64,000 nt of DNA from Mesorhizobium sp. J18 (lineage in GTDB: Bacteria > Pseudomonadota > Alphaproteobacteria > Rhizobiales > Rhizobiaceae), in NCBI RefSeq assembly GCF_007829525.1, contig NZ_VLJP01000056.1, forward strand, positions 1 to 64,000, in the 5' to 3' direction. A program made the translations under genes and the position numbers. This document shows positions 34,463 to 43,836 of the stretch, in pieces. Under the pieces are notes generated by a model, which had not been told where the DNA came from, made no database searches, and saw nothing but the letters and a program-made list of their open reading frames with translations. Each line of letters starts with the position of its first letter. Within the stretch, counting starts at the first letter, position 1.

Positions 34463-35107
34463 ATGGCGCAGAAAGGACTGGAACTCCAAAGCGTAACGAT
34501 CGCGCTTGAAGGTCGCGTGCTCGTCGCACTGTCACGCAGCGTGGCACCCGGCGATGTCCTGACCCTCATGGGGCCATCGGGTTCGGGGAAGTCTTCCCTG
34601 CTGGCCTATATCGGCGGCTTCCTCGATCCTGTCTTCTCGGCTTCGGGGAAAGTGATGATCGGTGGTTGTGATCTTACCAATCTGCCAACCGAGGATCGAC
34701 ATGCGGGCATCCTTTTCCAGGACCCCTTGCTTTTTCCGCATATGACGGTCGGCGGCAATCTTGCCTTTGCCATTCCCGCATCGATCAAAGGCCGTGAGGA
34801 GCGACGTAATCGCGTCGAGGAGGCGCTCGAAGGCGTCGGCCTTGCGGGGCTGGCCGGACGCGACCCGGCCACGCTTTCCGGCGGCCAGAAGGCGCGTGTC
34901 GCCCTGGCGCGCGTTCTGCTCTCCAGCCCGCGCATGCTGCTCCTCGACGAACCATTCTCCAGGCTCGACACCGAACTGCGCCAGCAGGTACGCGAACTGG
35001 TTTTCGCCAAGGCGCGCGACAGCCGGCTGCCCGTCGTCCTCGTCACCCACGACGAGGACGATGCAGCCGCAGCCGGCGGCGACGTTGTGCGGGTCGGTTC
35101 GCAATGA
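34463..35107 (+). CDS. ynjD: YnjD-type ABC ATPase
   Basis: 214 residues, the short length typical of YnjD. Walker A GPSGSGKSS near residue 38, Q-loop ILFQDPLLFPHMTV, signature LSGGQKARVALARVL, Walker B MLLLDEPFSRLD and switch VTHDEDDAAAA. Begins nine bases after ynjC and its stop overlaps the hrpB start as ATGA, so hrpB is probably read from the same transcript. Confidence 0.92.
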   Translation: MAQKGLELQSVTIALEGRVLVALSRSVAPGDVLTLMGPSGSGKSSLLAYIGGFLDPVFSASGKVMIGGCDLTNLPTEDRHAGILFQDPLLFPHMTVGGNLAFAIPASIKGREERRNRVEEALEGVGLAGLAGRDPATLSGGQKARVALARVLLSSPRMLLLDEPFSRLDTELRQQVRELVFAKARDSRLPVVLVTHDEDDAAAAGGDVVRVGSQ

Positions 35108-37572
35108 TGCCCAACCTGCCCGATCTGCCGGTCAGGGAAGCACTGCCGGCTCTCCTGGATGTGCTTGAAGTGGAGAAGAAGGCGGTGCTGGTCGCTCCAC
35201 CTGGTGCAGGCAAGACAACGCTGGTGCCGCTGGCGCTCCTCGACCGGCAGACGCCGGGCCGCGGCACGATCCTGCTTCTCGAGCCGCGCCGGCTGGCGGC
35301 ACGCGCTGCGGCGCGCCGGATGGCCGCGCTGATCGGCGAAGAGCCTGGCCGTACCGTCGGTTACGCCATGCGCATGGAGAGAAAGGTTTCGGAAAAGACG
35401 CGGATGCTCGTCGTAACCGAAGGCGTACTTTCGCGCATGATCCTCGACGATCCGGAGCTTTCAGGAATATCGACCGTGATCTTCGACGAGTTCCACGAGC
35501 GCTCCCTGGACGGCGATTTCGGGCTGGCGCTGGCGCTCGACGCGCAAGGTGCATTGCGGCCGGACCTCAATCTTCTCGTCATGTCGGCCACACTCGACGG
35601 CGCGCGCATATCGTCGCTTCTGGGGAACGCGTCGGTGATCGAAAGCAAAGGGCGCAGCTTTCCGGTCGAGATACGCCACAGGGAGCGGTCGCCCGACCAG
35701 TCTGTCGAGGAGGCTGTTGCCACCGCCGTCCGCGACATGCTTGCTTCGGAACAGGGCAGCATCCTCGCCTTTCTTCCCGGGCAGCGCGAGATCGACCGCA
35801 CGGGGGAACTGCTTGAAGGCAGGGTGCCTGCCGATACCGAGGTCATGAAACTCCACGGCGGTCTCGACGGACGCGCGCAGGATGCGGCGATCCGGCCGGC
35901 CGAGGCCGGTCGACGCAAGGTTGTGCTGGCGACGGCCATCGCAGAGACCTCGGTGACCATTGATGGCGTTACGATCGTCGTCGACTGCGGCCTGTCGCGC
36001 CTGCCGAAATATGAGCCCGCCACCGGACTGACTCGGCTGGAAACGGTTCGCGTTTCCCGAGCTTCCGCCGATCAGCGCGCCGGCCGGGCAGGCCGCACCG
36101 CACCCGGCATTGCAGTGCGTTTGTGGCGAGCGGAACAGACAGCGGCACTACCGGCCTTCACGCCGCCGGAGATCCTGGAGGCCGACCTTTCCGGCCTGCT
36201 TCTCGATTGCGCAGCATTTGGGGTTACCGACCCGCGCAGGCTTGCCTTCCTCGACCCACCGCCCGATCCGGCACTCGAAGAAGCACGCAAGCTGCTGCTC
36301 GACCTGGACGCCATCGATCTTGATGGCCGGCTGACTGAGACAGGAACTGCCATGCGGCGCCTCGCTCTGCCGGTGCGGCTCGCCCATATGGTGACAGAAG
36401 GTGCCAAACGGGGAGATGCCGGAACCGCGGCGGAACTGGCAGTACTCCTGACTGAACGCGGCCTTGGCGGCAACAGCGTCGATCTCGACCGGCGACTGAT
36501 GAATTTCCGCCGCGACCGTGCGGCGCGCGCCGTCGGTGCACGGCAATTGGCCGAAAGATTGGCAAGGATGGCTGCTTCCGCTGTCGAGGGAAAGTCGGCA
36601 ACGGCCCGAAGCGAGGCTGGCAGGCTGCTCATCCATGCCTATCCGGACCGGGTGGCGAAAGCTCGAGGAGAATATGGACGTTTCGTCCTTGCCAATGGCC
36701 GGGGCGGCGTCATCGATGCGGCCGATCCCCTGGCGAAGGAGACCTATCTGGTTGTCGCCGACCTACAGGGGAGGGCACAGAACGCCCGCATCGCTTCGGC
36801 TGCCTCGATCGGCGAGGAGGATATAGCCGCCGCGCTTGCAAACCGCATCCAGAGCAAACGCGAAACCTCTTTCGATCCGGAGCGAGGCAGCATTCGGGTC
36901 CGTGAGACGCACCGGTTGGGTGCCATCGTGCTCGGGGAAGCTTCCTTGCCGCCGCCGAAGGGCGCCGAGGCCGATCAGGCGGTGATCGATGCCATACGCA
37001 GGCACGGATTGGGCATATTGCCTTGGGACTGGGAGACGCAAGGTTTGCGGCGGCGTCTCGCCTGGCTGCACGACACGATCGGATCACCCTGGCCCGATAT
37101 GTCCGACGACGCCCTTCTGGACAGCCTCAAAGATTGGCTTCTGCCATTCCTGACGGGGAGTCCAAATATAGCCGGCATGGACCCGCAGCCAATCCGCAAC
37201 GGGCTGATGTCGCTTGTCCCGCATGACCGCCAACGCGCAGTCGAAAGGCTCGCGCCGACGCATTTTGATGCTCCTTCGGGAAGCCGCGTGCCGATCCGCT
37301 ACGAGGCGGAGGGGCCGGTCCTGGCCATTCGTGTGCAGGAAGTCTTCGGGCTCAGGCAGCATCCGACCATCGGCGAAAACACGCCGCTGAAGCTGGAGCT
37401 CCTGTCGCCCGCCCAAAGGCCCATCCAGACGACCCTCGACCTGCCAGGCTTCTGGCGGGGTTCCTGGGCCGATGTGCGCGCCGCCATGCGCGGCCGTTAC
37501 CCCAAGCATGTCTGGCCCGAGGATCCAGCCACTGCAACGGCGACAAACCGGGCCAAGCCGCGCGGAAAATAA
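35104..37572 (+). CDS. hrpB: ATP-dependent helicase HrpB
   Basis: 822-residue DEAH-box helicase of the HrpB family. Motif I APPGAGKTTLVPLALL, motif II as FDEFHERSLDGD, motif III SATLDG, then a helicase C domain with TAIAETSVTIDGVTIVVDCG and QRAGRAGRTAPG, an HA2 region and the HrpB-specific C-terminal domain (RIPIRYEAEGPVLAIRVQEVFG, then WPEDPATA-like ending). Its substrate RNA or DNA is not known in general; E. coli hrpB is dispensable. Coupled to ynjD by a four-base overlap, with no obvious functional link. Confidence 0.95.
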   Translation: MMPNLPDLPVREALPALLDVLEVEKKAVLVAPPGAGKTTLVPLALLDRQTPGRGTILLLEPRRLAARAAARRMAALIGEEPGRTVGYAMRMERKVSEKTRMLVVTEGVLSRMILDDPELSGISTVIFDEFHERSLDGDFGLALALDAQGALRPDLNLLVMSATLDGARISSLLGNASVIESKGRSFPVEIRHRERSPDQSVEEAVATAVRDMLASEQGSILAFLPGQREIDRTGELLEGRVPADTEVMKLHGGLDGRAQDAAIRPAEAGRRKVVLATAIAETSVTIDGVTIVVDCGLSRLPKYEPATGLTRLETVRVSRASADQRAGRAGRTAPGIAVRLWRAEQTAALPAFTPPEILEADLSGLLLDCAAFGVTDPRRLAFLDPPPDPALEEARKLLLDLDAIDLDGRLTETGTAMRRLALPVRLAHMVTEGAKRGDAGTAAELAVLLTERGLGGNSVDLDRRLMNFRRDRAARAVGARQLAERLARMAASAVEGKSATARSEAGRLLIHAYPDRVAKARGEYGRFVLANGRGGVIDAADPLAKETYLVVADLQGRAQNARIASAASIGEEDIAAALANRIQSKRETSFDPERGSIRVRETHRLGAIVLGEASLPPPKGAEADQAVIDAIRRHGLGILPWDWETQGLRRRLAWLHDTIGSPWPDMSDDALLDSLKDWLLPFLTGSPNIAGMDPQPIRNGLMSLVPHDRQRAVERLAPTHFDAPSGSRVPIRYEAEGPVLAIRVQEVFGLRQHPTIGENTPLKLELLSPAQRPIQTTLDLPGFWRGSWADVRAAMRGRYPKHVWPEDPATATATNRAKPRGK

Positions 37573-37610
37573 CACTTGGCCCTGAACGATCGGTCGCGCA
37601 TATACCGGTC

Positions 37611-39002
37611 ATGCTGGAAGAATTGCGCCCGTCCTATCCGCGACACAGCCACAATCTCAGGCTGAATACGCTGATCCGCCTCCGCTGGCTGGCAATCATC
37701 GGCCAGAGCGCTGCCGTCCTTGTAGTGGCCTATTGGATCGCGTTCCCGCTGCCGGTCGGGCCATGTTTCGTGCTGATCGCCGCTTCCGCCTGGCTCAATC
37801 TTTATCTGACCTTCCGCTATCCCGCGACCTACCGGCTGCAGCCTTTCGCCGCTCTCGGCATCCTGACCTTCGACGCCCTGCAGCTTGCCGGCCTCTTGTT
37901 CATGACGGGCGGGCTGACCAATCCCTTCGCGTTACTGATGGCCGTTCCGGTAGTCATTTCCGCAACGTCGTTGCCGCTCCACCTCACCGCGCTTCTCGGG
38001 TTCCTGGTGGTCGCGCTGGTCAGTATCCTCGCCTTCTTCCACCTGCCTTTGCCCTGGTTTCCGGGAACCGAAATTGCAATGCCTTATCTTTACGTGGCGG
38101 GCATCTGGATCGCTGTCGTATCGAGCATTGCCTTCACGGGTGTCTATGCCTATCGGGTAGCGGAGGAGGCGCGGCTTCTCGCGGATGCGCTCTCCGCCAC
38201 GGAACTCGTTCTGCAGCGCGAGCAGCATATCTCCGCGCTCGACGGTCTAGCTGCTGCCGCGGCTCACGAACTGGGAACCCCGCTTGCAACAATCGCACTG
38301 GTGGCGCGCGAGATGGAGCGGGCGCTCGGCAGCGACTCGCGGTTTCGCGAAGATGTCACGCTGCTTCGCACGCAAAGCGAGCGCTGCCGCGAAATCCTGA
38401 AGCAGCTGACAAGCCTTTCCAGCGAAGGCGAGGCGCATATGGCCCGTCTGCCCTTCACTTCGCTGATCGAGGAGGTGGTGGCACCGCATCGCGATTTCGG
38501 CATCGAGATCAGGCTTGCGCCCAGCGTCACCAGCGGGCCGGAGCCGGTGGGGCGGCGAAATCCCGGTGTCATCTATGGACTCGGCAACCTCGTAGAGAAC
38601 GCGGTGGATTTCGCCCGTGAAGCGGTGACGATCCATTGGCGATGGGATTCGACAACGGTGGGCCTGACGATCATTGACGACGGGCCCGGTTTTCCAGCGG
38701 AGATTTTGGATCGCATTGGCGAACCCTATATGTCCAAGAGATCGGCAGCGACAAGCAGCGGCGGCGGGTTGGGTCTTGGGCTTTTCATCGCCAAGACGCT
38801 GCTTGAAAGGTCAGGGGCCACCTTGCGTTTCGGCAATGCAGGCGGTGAAGGCATGGGCGCGACGGTGGAAGTTACCTGGCCTCGGGACGAATTCCTCGCC
38901 CCCCATAGTTACGGGGCTGAATCGGAAAGCTCGGACAATCTGGAAATACGAAGGATTTCGGATAAAAGCATGAAGGAGAAGCGAGCGAAAAATGATGAGT
39001 GA
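37611..39002 (+). CDS. actS: Redox sensor histidine kinase ActS/RegB
   Basis: Membrane-bound sensor of the RegB/PrrB/ActS family controlling redox-dependent genes (respiration, CO2 and N2 fixation in relatives). 463 residues: six hydrophobic segments to about residue 180 including the quinone-binding GGLTNPF (100-106), the phosphorylated His219 in AAAAHELGTPLATIALV, the redox-active Cys259 in SERCREILKQL, and a HATPase domain with NLVENAVDFA, DDGPGF and GGGLGLGLFIAK. All key residues of the family are present. Its stop overlaps the actR start. Confidence 0.95.
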   Translation: MLEELRPSYPRHSHNLRLNTLIRLRWLAIIGQSAAVLVVAYWIAFPLPVGPCFVLIAASAWLNLYLTFRYPATYRLQPFAALGILTFDALQLAGLLFMTGGLTNPFALLMAVPVVISATSLPLHLTALLGFLVVALVSILAFFHLPLPWFPGTEIAMPYLYVAGIWIAVVSSIAFTGVYAYRVAEEARLLADALSATELVLQREQHISALDGLAAAAAHELGTPLATIALVAREMERALGSDSRFREDVTLLRTQSERCREILKQLTSLSSEGEAHMARLPFTSLIEEVVAPHRDFGIEIRLAPSVTSGPEPVGRRNPGVIYGLGNLVENAVDFAREAVTIHWRWDSTTVGLTIIDDGPGFPAEILDRIGEPYMSKRSAATSSGGGLGLGLFIAKTLLERSGATLRFGNAGGEGMGATVEVTWPRDEFLAPHSYGAESESSDNLEIRRISDKSMKEKRAKNDE

Positions 39003-39558
39003 AGCAGAAGAACAGGCAGAGGATGTGCTGGGCGAGGATCGCTCCCTGCTTATCGTAGACGATGACCGCCCCTTTCTTACGCGGCTGGCCCGGGCAATGG
39101 AGAGCAGGGGTTTCCTCGTCGATACCGCCGAAAGCGTAGACGAGGCGATCGCAAAGGCCCGCGCTGCGGCGCCCGCATATGCGGTGGTCGACATGCGGCT
39201 CGGCGACGGCAATGGTCTTGATGTGGTCGCGGCAATCCGCGAAAGGCGCAAGGACTCCCGCACGATCATTCTTACCGGTTATGGCAACATCGCCACTGCC
39301 GTCACGGCCGTGAAGCTTGGCGCAGTGGATTATCTTTCCAAGCCGGCCGATGCGGACGATATCTATGCGGCGCTGACGCGTCTGCCGGGAGAGAAGGCCG
39401 CTCCGCCCGAAAACCCGATGTCGGCCGATCGCGTCCGATGGGAACATATCCAGCGTGTGTATGAAATGTGCGACCGCAATGTTTCCGAAACTGCGCGACG
39501 GCTCAACATGCACCGCCGCACCCTGCAGCGCATCCTGGCCAAACGCGCGCCGCGTTAA
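38992..39558 (+). CDS. actR: Response regulator ActR/RegA
   Basis: 188 residues: receiver domain with DDD acid pocket (LLIVDDDRPFL), phospho-acceptor Asp67 in VVDMRLGDG and Lys in LSKPADADD, a proline linker, and a C-terminal Fis-type HTH (NVSETARRLNMHRRTLQRILA) typical of RegA/ActR/PrrA. Two adjacent ATGs; the first at 38992 is 11 bases inside the end of actS. It would bind target promoters when phosphorylated by ActS. Confidence 0.95.
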   Translation: MMSEAEEQAEDVLGEDRSLLIVDDDRPFLTRLARAMESRGFLVDTAESVDEAIAKARAAAPAYAVVDMRLGDGNGLDVVAAIRERRKDSRTIILTGYGNIATAVTAVKLGAVDYLSKPADADDIYAALTRLPGEKAAPPENPMSADRVRWEHIQRVYEMCDRNVSETARRLNMHRRTLQRILAKRAPR

Positions 39559-40055
39559 TCACCCTCGCCCTCCAGCGAAGGGATCGGTATGCCGGCGATC
39601 TCGGCTGCAGTCAGCCTTGCCGCTCCGGCACGCGCAAAGCGCAACATGAGGGCCTTTCGCGTCGCGGCCGGAAGGCGATGCTCCGGAGCCTCGCGCATGA
39701 TTTCCGCACCATAGCCGTCCGAAAGGATGAAGCCGCACTCCTCCGGAAAAATGGAGGACGGCACGTCGGGATGCGTCGCAAAGAAGAAACGGTCGGAATG
39801 CAGGCGATATTCAGGCCATTTCCGGTCGACGCGGAAATCCTCGATCGAGGATTTTATCTCGATGATCCAGATGTCTCCCTTGCGGGTCAACGCCACGAGA
39901 TCGGCGCGCCGGCCGGTGGCGAGCGGCAGTTCCGGAAGGATGGCCGCGCCCATCTCCATGAGCAAGCGCTGGACGCCGCGTCTGATCACCATGGCGCGTT
40001 CGGACTGCCTGCCATCGGCGAGCGGATTGAGAGGAATCGGAGAGATGATCGGCAT
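39555..40055 (-). CDS. mmcB: MmcB family DNA repair protein
   Basis: 166 residues; small protein with a restriction-endonuclease-like core. RRGVQRLLMEMG, ELPLATGRRADLVALTRKGDIWIIEIKSS shows the E/D...ExK catalytic pattern, and CGFILSDGYGAEIMREAPEHRLP the rest of the MmcB domain. In Caulobacter the family is damage-inducible and takes part in mitomycin repair. Convergent with actR (4-base overlap of ends). I see no clear LexA box in the 38 bp up to the next gene, so regulation is open. Confidence 0.88.
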   Translation of the reverse strand: MPIISPIPLNPLADGRQSERAMVIRRGVQRLLMEMGAAILPELPLATGRRADLVALTRKGDIWIIEIKSSIEDFRVDRKWPEYRLHSDRFFFATHPDVPSSIFPEECGFILSDGYGAEIMREAPEHRLPAATRKALMLRFARAGAARLTAAEIAGIPIPSLEGEGD

Positions 40056-40093
40056 GGCTCGACAATGCCATCGGACAGCGGGAATTTGAACCG

Positions 40094-40483
40094 CTAAGCT
40101 TGCCCGGCAATGTCGTCCAGGATCGGGCAGTCCGGCCGCTCGTCTCCGTGGCAGGCCCTGATCAGCCGCTCCAGCGTCGTGCGCATGGATTCCAGTTCGC
40201 GAATTTTTGCGTTGATGGCGTCGACATGGGATATCGCGATCTTACGCACGTCATGGCTGGCGCGCGACTTATCTCGATAGAGCGCCATCAGCTGCCGGCA
40301 CTCCTCGATGGAGAATCCCAATCCGCGGGCACGGCGCAGGAAGGTCAGCCTATGTATGTCCTCGGGGGAGTAGTCGCGATAGCCATTCTCTGCACGAGCG
40401 GGCGTGATGAGTCCGACGTCCTCATAATAACGAATCGTCTTTGCCGGCAGACCGGAGCGGGCGGCTGCATTTCCAACATTCAT
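40094..40483 (-). CDS. cueR: MerR-family copper-responsive regulator CueR/HmrR-like
   Basis: 129 residues. N-terminal MerR HTH (MNVGNAAARSGLPAKTIRYYEDVG), dimerisation helix and a C-terminal metal loop with Cys111 and Cys119 (ACHGDERPDCPIL), matching the two-Cys loop of CueR. Ser76 sits at the position that distinguishes CueR (monovalent ions) from ZntR. ATG 40483 is the start; upstream frame to 40639 has no homology. No copper ATPase or oxidase gene is adjacent, so its target promoter must be elsewhere. Confidence 0.88.
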   Translation of the reverse strand: MNVGNAAARSGLPAKTIRYYEDVGLITPARAENGYRDYSPEDIHRLTFLRRARGLGFSIEECRQLMALYRDKSRASHDVRKIAISHVDAINAKIRELESMRTTLERLIRACHGDERPDCPILDDIAGQA

Positions 40484-40712
40484 CCTTCGCGTCCTCGTCC
40501 CTGGCCGAAATCTTGCGCAAATGCTCGAATTGCGAGCCACCATTTCGTAATTCTGTTGCTCAATTGCAATAATGCGACACCAACGGTGTTCTTTGGCTGC
40601 CTCAGGATACGATCTGGCTTGGCAAGTAGCGGAAGGCACATCTAAGAATGGTGGCTAAAATGCGGCTTGATTTGAGCGCGCAGACTATCGGAGCTGGGGT
40701 CGAGATCTTTTC

Positions 40713-41333
40713 ATGAAGCTTAGGACTTTACTTATTGTCGCTGCTGTGGGGCTCGCGACGACACTTGCTGGCTGTATGAGCGGCGGCACATATCGGATCT
40801 TCTCCTCCGATTACGGTTCGCGCAAAGATGCCGGCTATCATCTCCCCAGCATCCCGATCTACAAGGTCCCGAAGCAGTATCATCGACAGATCGTCAACTA
40901 CAAGACGGACGAGAAGCCGGGCACCATCATCGTCGATACGCGTGAAAAGTTCCTCTATTTCATACTCGAGGACGACAAGGCGGTCCGCTACGGCATCGGG
41001 GTTGGGCGTGAAGGCTTTGAATGGAAGGGTGTGGCGCGCGTTGCCATGAAGCGGGAATGGCCCACCTGGACACCACCCGAGCAGATGATTGGCCGCCAAC
41101 CGGAACTTGCCAAATGGCGCGGCGGCATGCCACCTGGCCTGAACAATCCGCTTGGCGCCCGCGCTCTTTATCTCTTCAATAAAAGCGGCGACACCGGTTA
41201 CCGCCTGCATGGCACGCCGGAATGGAATTCGATCGGCAAAGCCATGTCTTCCGGCTGCATCCGGCTGATAAATCAGGACATCATCGATCTCTATGAGCGA
41301 GCGAAAGTCGGCGCCAAAGTGATCGTCAAATAG
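40713..41333 (+). CDS. L,D-transpeptidase (YkuD) lipoprotein
   Basis: 206 residues. Lipoprotein signal with lipobox LAGC (Cys21), then the YkuD catalytic domain: HGTPEWNSIGKAMSSGCIRL with His166 and nucleophile Cys182. Such enzymes make 3-3 peptidoglycan cross-links or attach outer-membrane proteins to peptidoglycan, a prominent activity in Hyphomicrobiales. Start ATG 40713 is the obvious start of the signal peptide. Closed downstream by a strong terminator. Which L,D-transpeptidase function is unresolved. Confidence 0.93.
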   Translation: MKLRTLLIVAAVGLATTLAGCMSGGTYRIFSSDYGSRKDAGYHLPSIPIYKVPKQYHRQIVNYKTDEKPGTIIVDTREKFLYFILEDDKAVRYGIGVGREGFEWKGVARVAMKREWPTWTPPEQMIGRQPELAKWRGGMPPGLNNPLGARALYLFNKSGDTGYRLHGTPEWNSIGKAMSSGCIRLINQDIIDLYERAKVGAKVIVK

Positions 41334-41375
41334 CAGATCAGGCAAGGGAACCGTCTAGGCAACCACTGACGACCC

Positions 41376-41410
41376 AAGAAAAAACCGGGCACGCGGCCCG
41401 GTTTTTTCTT
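41376..41410. terminator. Bidirectional intrinsic terminator
   Basis: AAGAAAAAACCGGGC (41376-41390), 5-base loop, GCCCGGTTTTTTCTT (41396-41410): a perfect 15-bp inverted repeat with a GC core and T-run on either strand, between the convergent YkuD and nfu genes. Confidence 0.95.
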
Positions 41411-41441
41411 TGTCTTTCCCTCGACGTCTTTCGTTGGACGC

Positions 41442-42011
41442 CTAGTTGACCTGCTCCACATGCTGCACTTCCGGCAGGAAGTGATGGAGCAAATTCTGGA
41501 TACCGTGCTTCAGAGTGGCCGTCGAAGACGGGCAACCCGCGCAGGCGCCCTTCATATGCAGGAATACGGTACCGTTCTCGTAACCGCGGAAAGTGATATC
41601 ACCGCCATCTTGCGCAACAGCCGGGCGGACCCGCGTATCGAGGAGCTCCTTGATCGTCATGACCAGTTCCTCGTCGGCTTCGTCATAAAACTCGCCGCTT
41701 TCGGAAGCGTTCTTCTCACCTTCGCTCGTGCTCATGACTGGCTGGCCCGACATGAAATGCTCCATGATCGTGCCAAGAATGGCCGGCTTCAGGTGCTGCC
41801 AGTCGGCTCCGTCCTTGGTAACCGTCACGAAATCGTAGCCGAAGAAAACGCCGATCACGCCGGGTACTTCGAACAGACGTCCGGCAAGGGGAGAGGCCGC
41901 CCGGGCAGTTTCGGCGTCGCGGAAATCCGCCGTGCCTTCCTCCAGCACCACCCGTCCCGGCAGGAACTTCAGCGTTGCGGGATTGGGGGTGGATTCGGTC
42001 TGGATGAACAT
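41442..42011 (-). CDS. NifU/Nfu-type iron-sulfur scaffold protein
   Basis: 189 residues with two domains: an Nfu N-terminal domain (MFIQTESTPNPATLKFLPG) and a NifU C-terminal domain (VRPAVAQDGGDITF) whose cluster-binding pair is Cys157/Cys160 in GACAGCPSS. It carries [4Fe-4S] clusters to target proteins. Located downstream of the universal stress gene, probably the last gene of the glnD-led run; the terminator at 41376-41410 follows. Confidence 0.95.
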   Translation of the reverse strand: MFIQTESTPNPATLKFLPGRVVLEEGTADFRDAETARAASPLAGRLFEVPGVIGVFFGYDFVTVTKDGADWQHLKPAILGTIMEHFMSGQPVMSTSEGEKNASESGEFYDEADEELVMTIKELLDTRVRPAVAQDGGDITFRGYENGTVFLHMKGACAGCPSSTATLKHGIQNLLHHFLPEVQHVEQVN

Positions 42012-42073
42012 CTCAGCGGTTCTCCATCATGTTTCTTGGAATTGTTCTAAAATAGTGGCGATCAGAACGCCAT

Positions 42074-42565
42074 TCAAGCGAGACTTTCGATCTCTTCGTC
42101 TGTAAGGTTATGCGGAACTACCGTGACAGGAATAGGGAAGGCAGCGCCCTTGCCGGCGATCGAGGAAACGAGCGGTCCCGGTCCCTCCTTCGAATTGCCG
42201 GCGGCCAGAACGAGAATGGCGATGTCCTGATCTTCCTCGATCAGTTTGTGAATTTCCTCGGTCGCCTTGCCTTCGCGGACCACCAACTCGGATTCGATAC
42301 CTATCGTCTCGCGGATCTTGGCGGCGTGGGAATCGAGTGCCGCCTGCGCGGCGGCCGTAGACTCCTCGCGCATGATCTGTTCCACACCGAGCCAATGTTG
42401 AAAGTCGCCGGGTTCGATCACGAAGAGAAGCACGACGGCCCCATTGGTCGACTTGGCACGCCGCGCGGCATAAGCCACGGCCCGCTCGCATTCAGGCGTC
42501 TCGTCGATGATCGCGAGGAACTTGCGGCGGTGACCGGCTTCCCGGCTCAGTCGTTTTGAGACCAT
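42074..42565 (-). CDS. Universal stress protein (UspA family)
   Basis: 163 residues with the UspA alpha/beta fold: RRKFLAIIDETPECERAVAYAA at the first strand, VVREGKATEEIHKLIEE and DIAILVLAAGNSKEGPGPL (imperfect GxxG-x9-G nucleotide loop), ending PVTVVPHNL. The nucleotide-binding glycines are partly replaced, so ATP binding is doubtful. Lies 101 bp after trpS and 62 bp before nfu in the same direction; a role beyond general stress is not indicated. Confidence 0.9.
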   Translation of the reverse strand: MVSKRLSREAGHRRKFLAIIDETPECERAVAYAARRAKSTNGAVVLLFVIEPGDFQHWLGVEQIMREESTAAAQAALDSHAAKIRETIGIESELVVREGKATEEIHKLIEEDQDIAILVLAAGNSKEGPGPLVSSIAGKGAAFPIPVTVVPHNLTDEEIESLA

Positions 42566-42666
42566 TCACATGTCCTGTTCAGCCGGCATGCATCATGCTC
42601 GCCGGAGCGCAATCTGCCACCCGGGAGGGTTTTGGGCAAGGTAGGGCATGGTGAGTACAGGCCTGC

Positions 42667-43734
42667 TTAATTGGTAAGAAGACCTACGATCTCATGCACC
42701 TTCTTCATGGTTTCCTCGGCAAGCGCCCCCGCGCGTTCGCCGCCATCGCGCAGAATTCCATCAATATAAGCCGGGTCGGCCTGGATTCGCCGCATTTCGG
42801 CAGCGATGGGACTGAGTTTTTCAACCGCAAGCTCGGCGAGCGCCGGTTTGAAGACGGAAAACTGCTGCCCGCCGAATTCCGCGATCACATCTTCGCGCGA
42901 ACATTCGGCCAAAGCAGCGTAGATGCCGACGAGGTTCTGCGCCTCCGGCCGGTTCTCCAGCCCTTGCAACTCTGAGGGAAGCGGCTCGGGATCGGTCTTC
43001 GCTTTCTTGATCTTCCTGGCGATGGCATCCGCATCGTCGGTCAGGTTAATACGCGCAAGATCCGACGGATCGGACTTCGACATTTTCTTCGTCCCGTCGC
43101 GTAGGCTCATGACCCGGGTCGCCGGCCCCTCGATCAGGGGTTCGGTCAACGGAAAAAAGCCGTTCACCACCTCTTCGCCGACCTTCATCTCCGTTCCGTA
43201 GCCGAGTTCCGCGATACGGGCCGAAAAATCATTGTTGAATTTCTGCGCAATGTCCCGGGTCAGTTCGAGATGCTGCTTCTGGTCGTCGCCAACCGGAACA
43301 TGGGTCGCCCGGTAGACCAGAATATCCGCCGCCATGAGACTCGGATAGGCGAGCAGGCCAAGCGATGCGTTCTCGCGATCCTTGCCGGCCTTGTCCTTGA
43401 ACTGCGTCATGCGGTTCATCCACCCGATGCGCGCTACGCAGTTGAAAATCCAGGCGAGTTCCGCATGCTGCGGCACCCGGCTCTGGTTGAAGACGATATG
43501 CTTCTTCGGATCGATGCCGCTTGCCAGGAAGGCAGCCGTGATCGAGCGTGTCTGATCGACCAGATCGTCATGCACCAGCGTTGCCGTCAGCGAATGCATG
43601 TCGACCACACAATAGATGCAATCATGGCTCGCCTGGAGCGCGACAAAGTTGCGCAAGGCACCGAGATAATTGCCAAGATGCAGATTGCCGGTCGGCTGGA
43701 CGCCGGAAAAGACGAGAGGCTTGAACGAGGACAT
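42667..43734 (-). CDS. trpS: Tryptophanyl-tRNA synthetase
   Basis: Charges tRNA-Trp. 355 residues, standard length for bacterial TrpRS. Class I signatures are present: [15 protein letters not shown] (HIGH-like motif, about residues 11-25) and [10 protein letters not shown] (KMSKS). [18 protein letters not shown] and [16 protein letters not shown] are further conserved blocks. It follows murJ with a 102-bp gap in the same direction. Confidence 0.97.
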   Translation of the reverse strand: MSSFKPLVFSGVQPTGNLHLGNYLGALRNFVALQASHDCIYCVVDMHSLTATLVHDDLVDQTRSITAAFLASGIDPKKHIVFNQSRVPQHAELAWIFNCVARIGWMNRMTQFKDKAGKDRENASLGLLAYPSLMAADILVYRATHVPVGDDQKQHLELTRDIAQKFNNDFSARIAELGYGTEMKVGEEVVNGFFPLTEPLIEGPATRVMSLRDGTKKMSKSDPSDLARINLTDDADAIARKIKKAKTDPEPLPSELQGLENRPEAQNLVGIYAALAECSREDVIAEFGGQQFSVFKPALAELAVEKLSPIAAEMRRIQADPAYIDGILRDGGERAGALAEETMKKVHEIVGLLTN

Positions 43735-43836
43735 CAGGTGTTCCGGAATGACAGTTTAAACGCCTTGACGGCCGATGATGCGGTTGCGCTTATGGACGAC
43801 CCATTCGAAAGGTGCAAGGGGCAGGATTTTGCGCAA

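Noticed and set aside
40056-40093. AGCGG/CCGCT repeat between cueR and mmcB as a terminator
   Set aside because: Only a 5-bp stem with a 9-base loop and no T-run; too weak to call.
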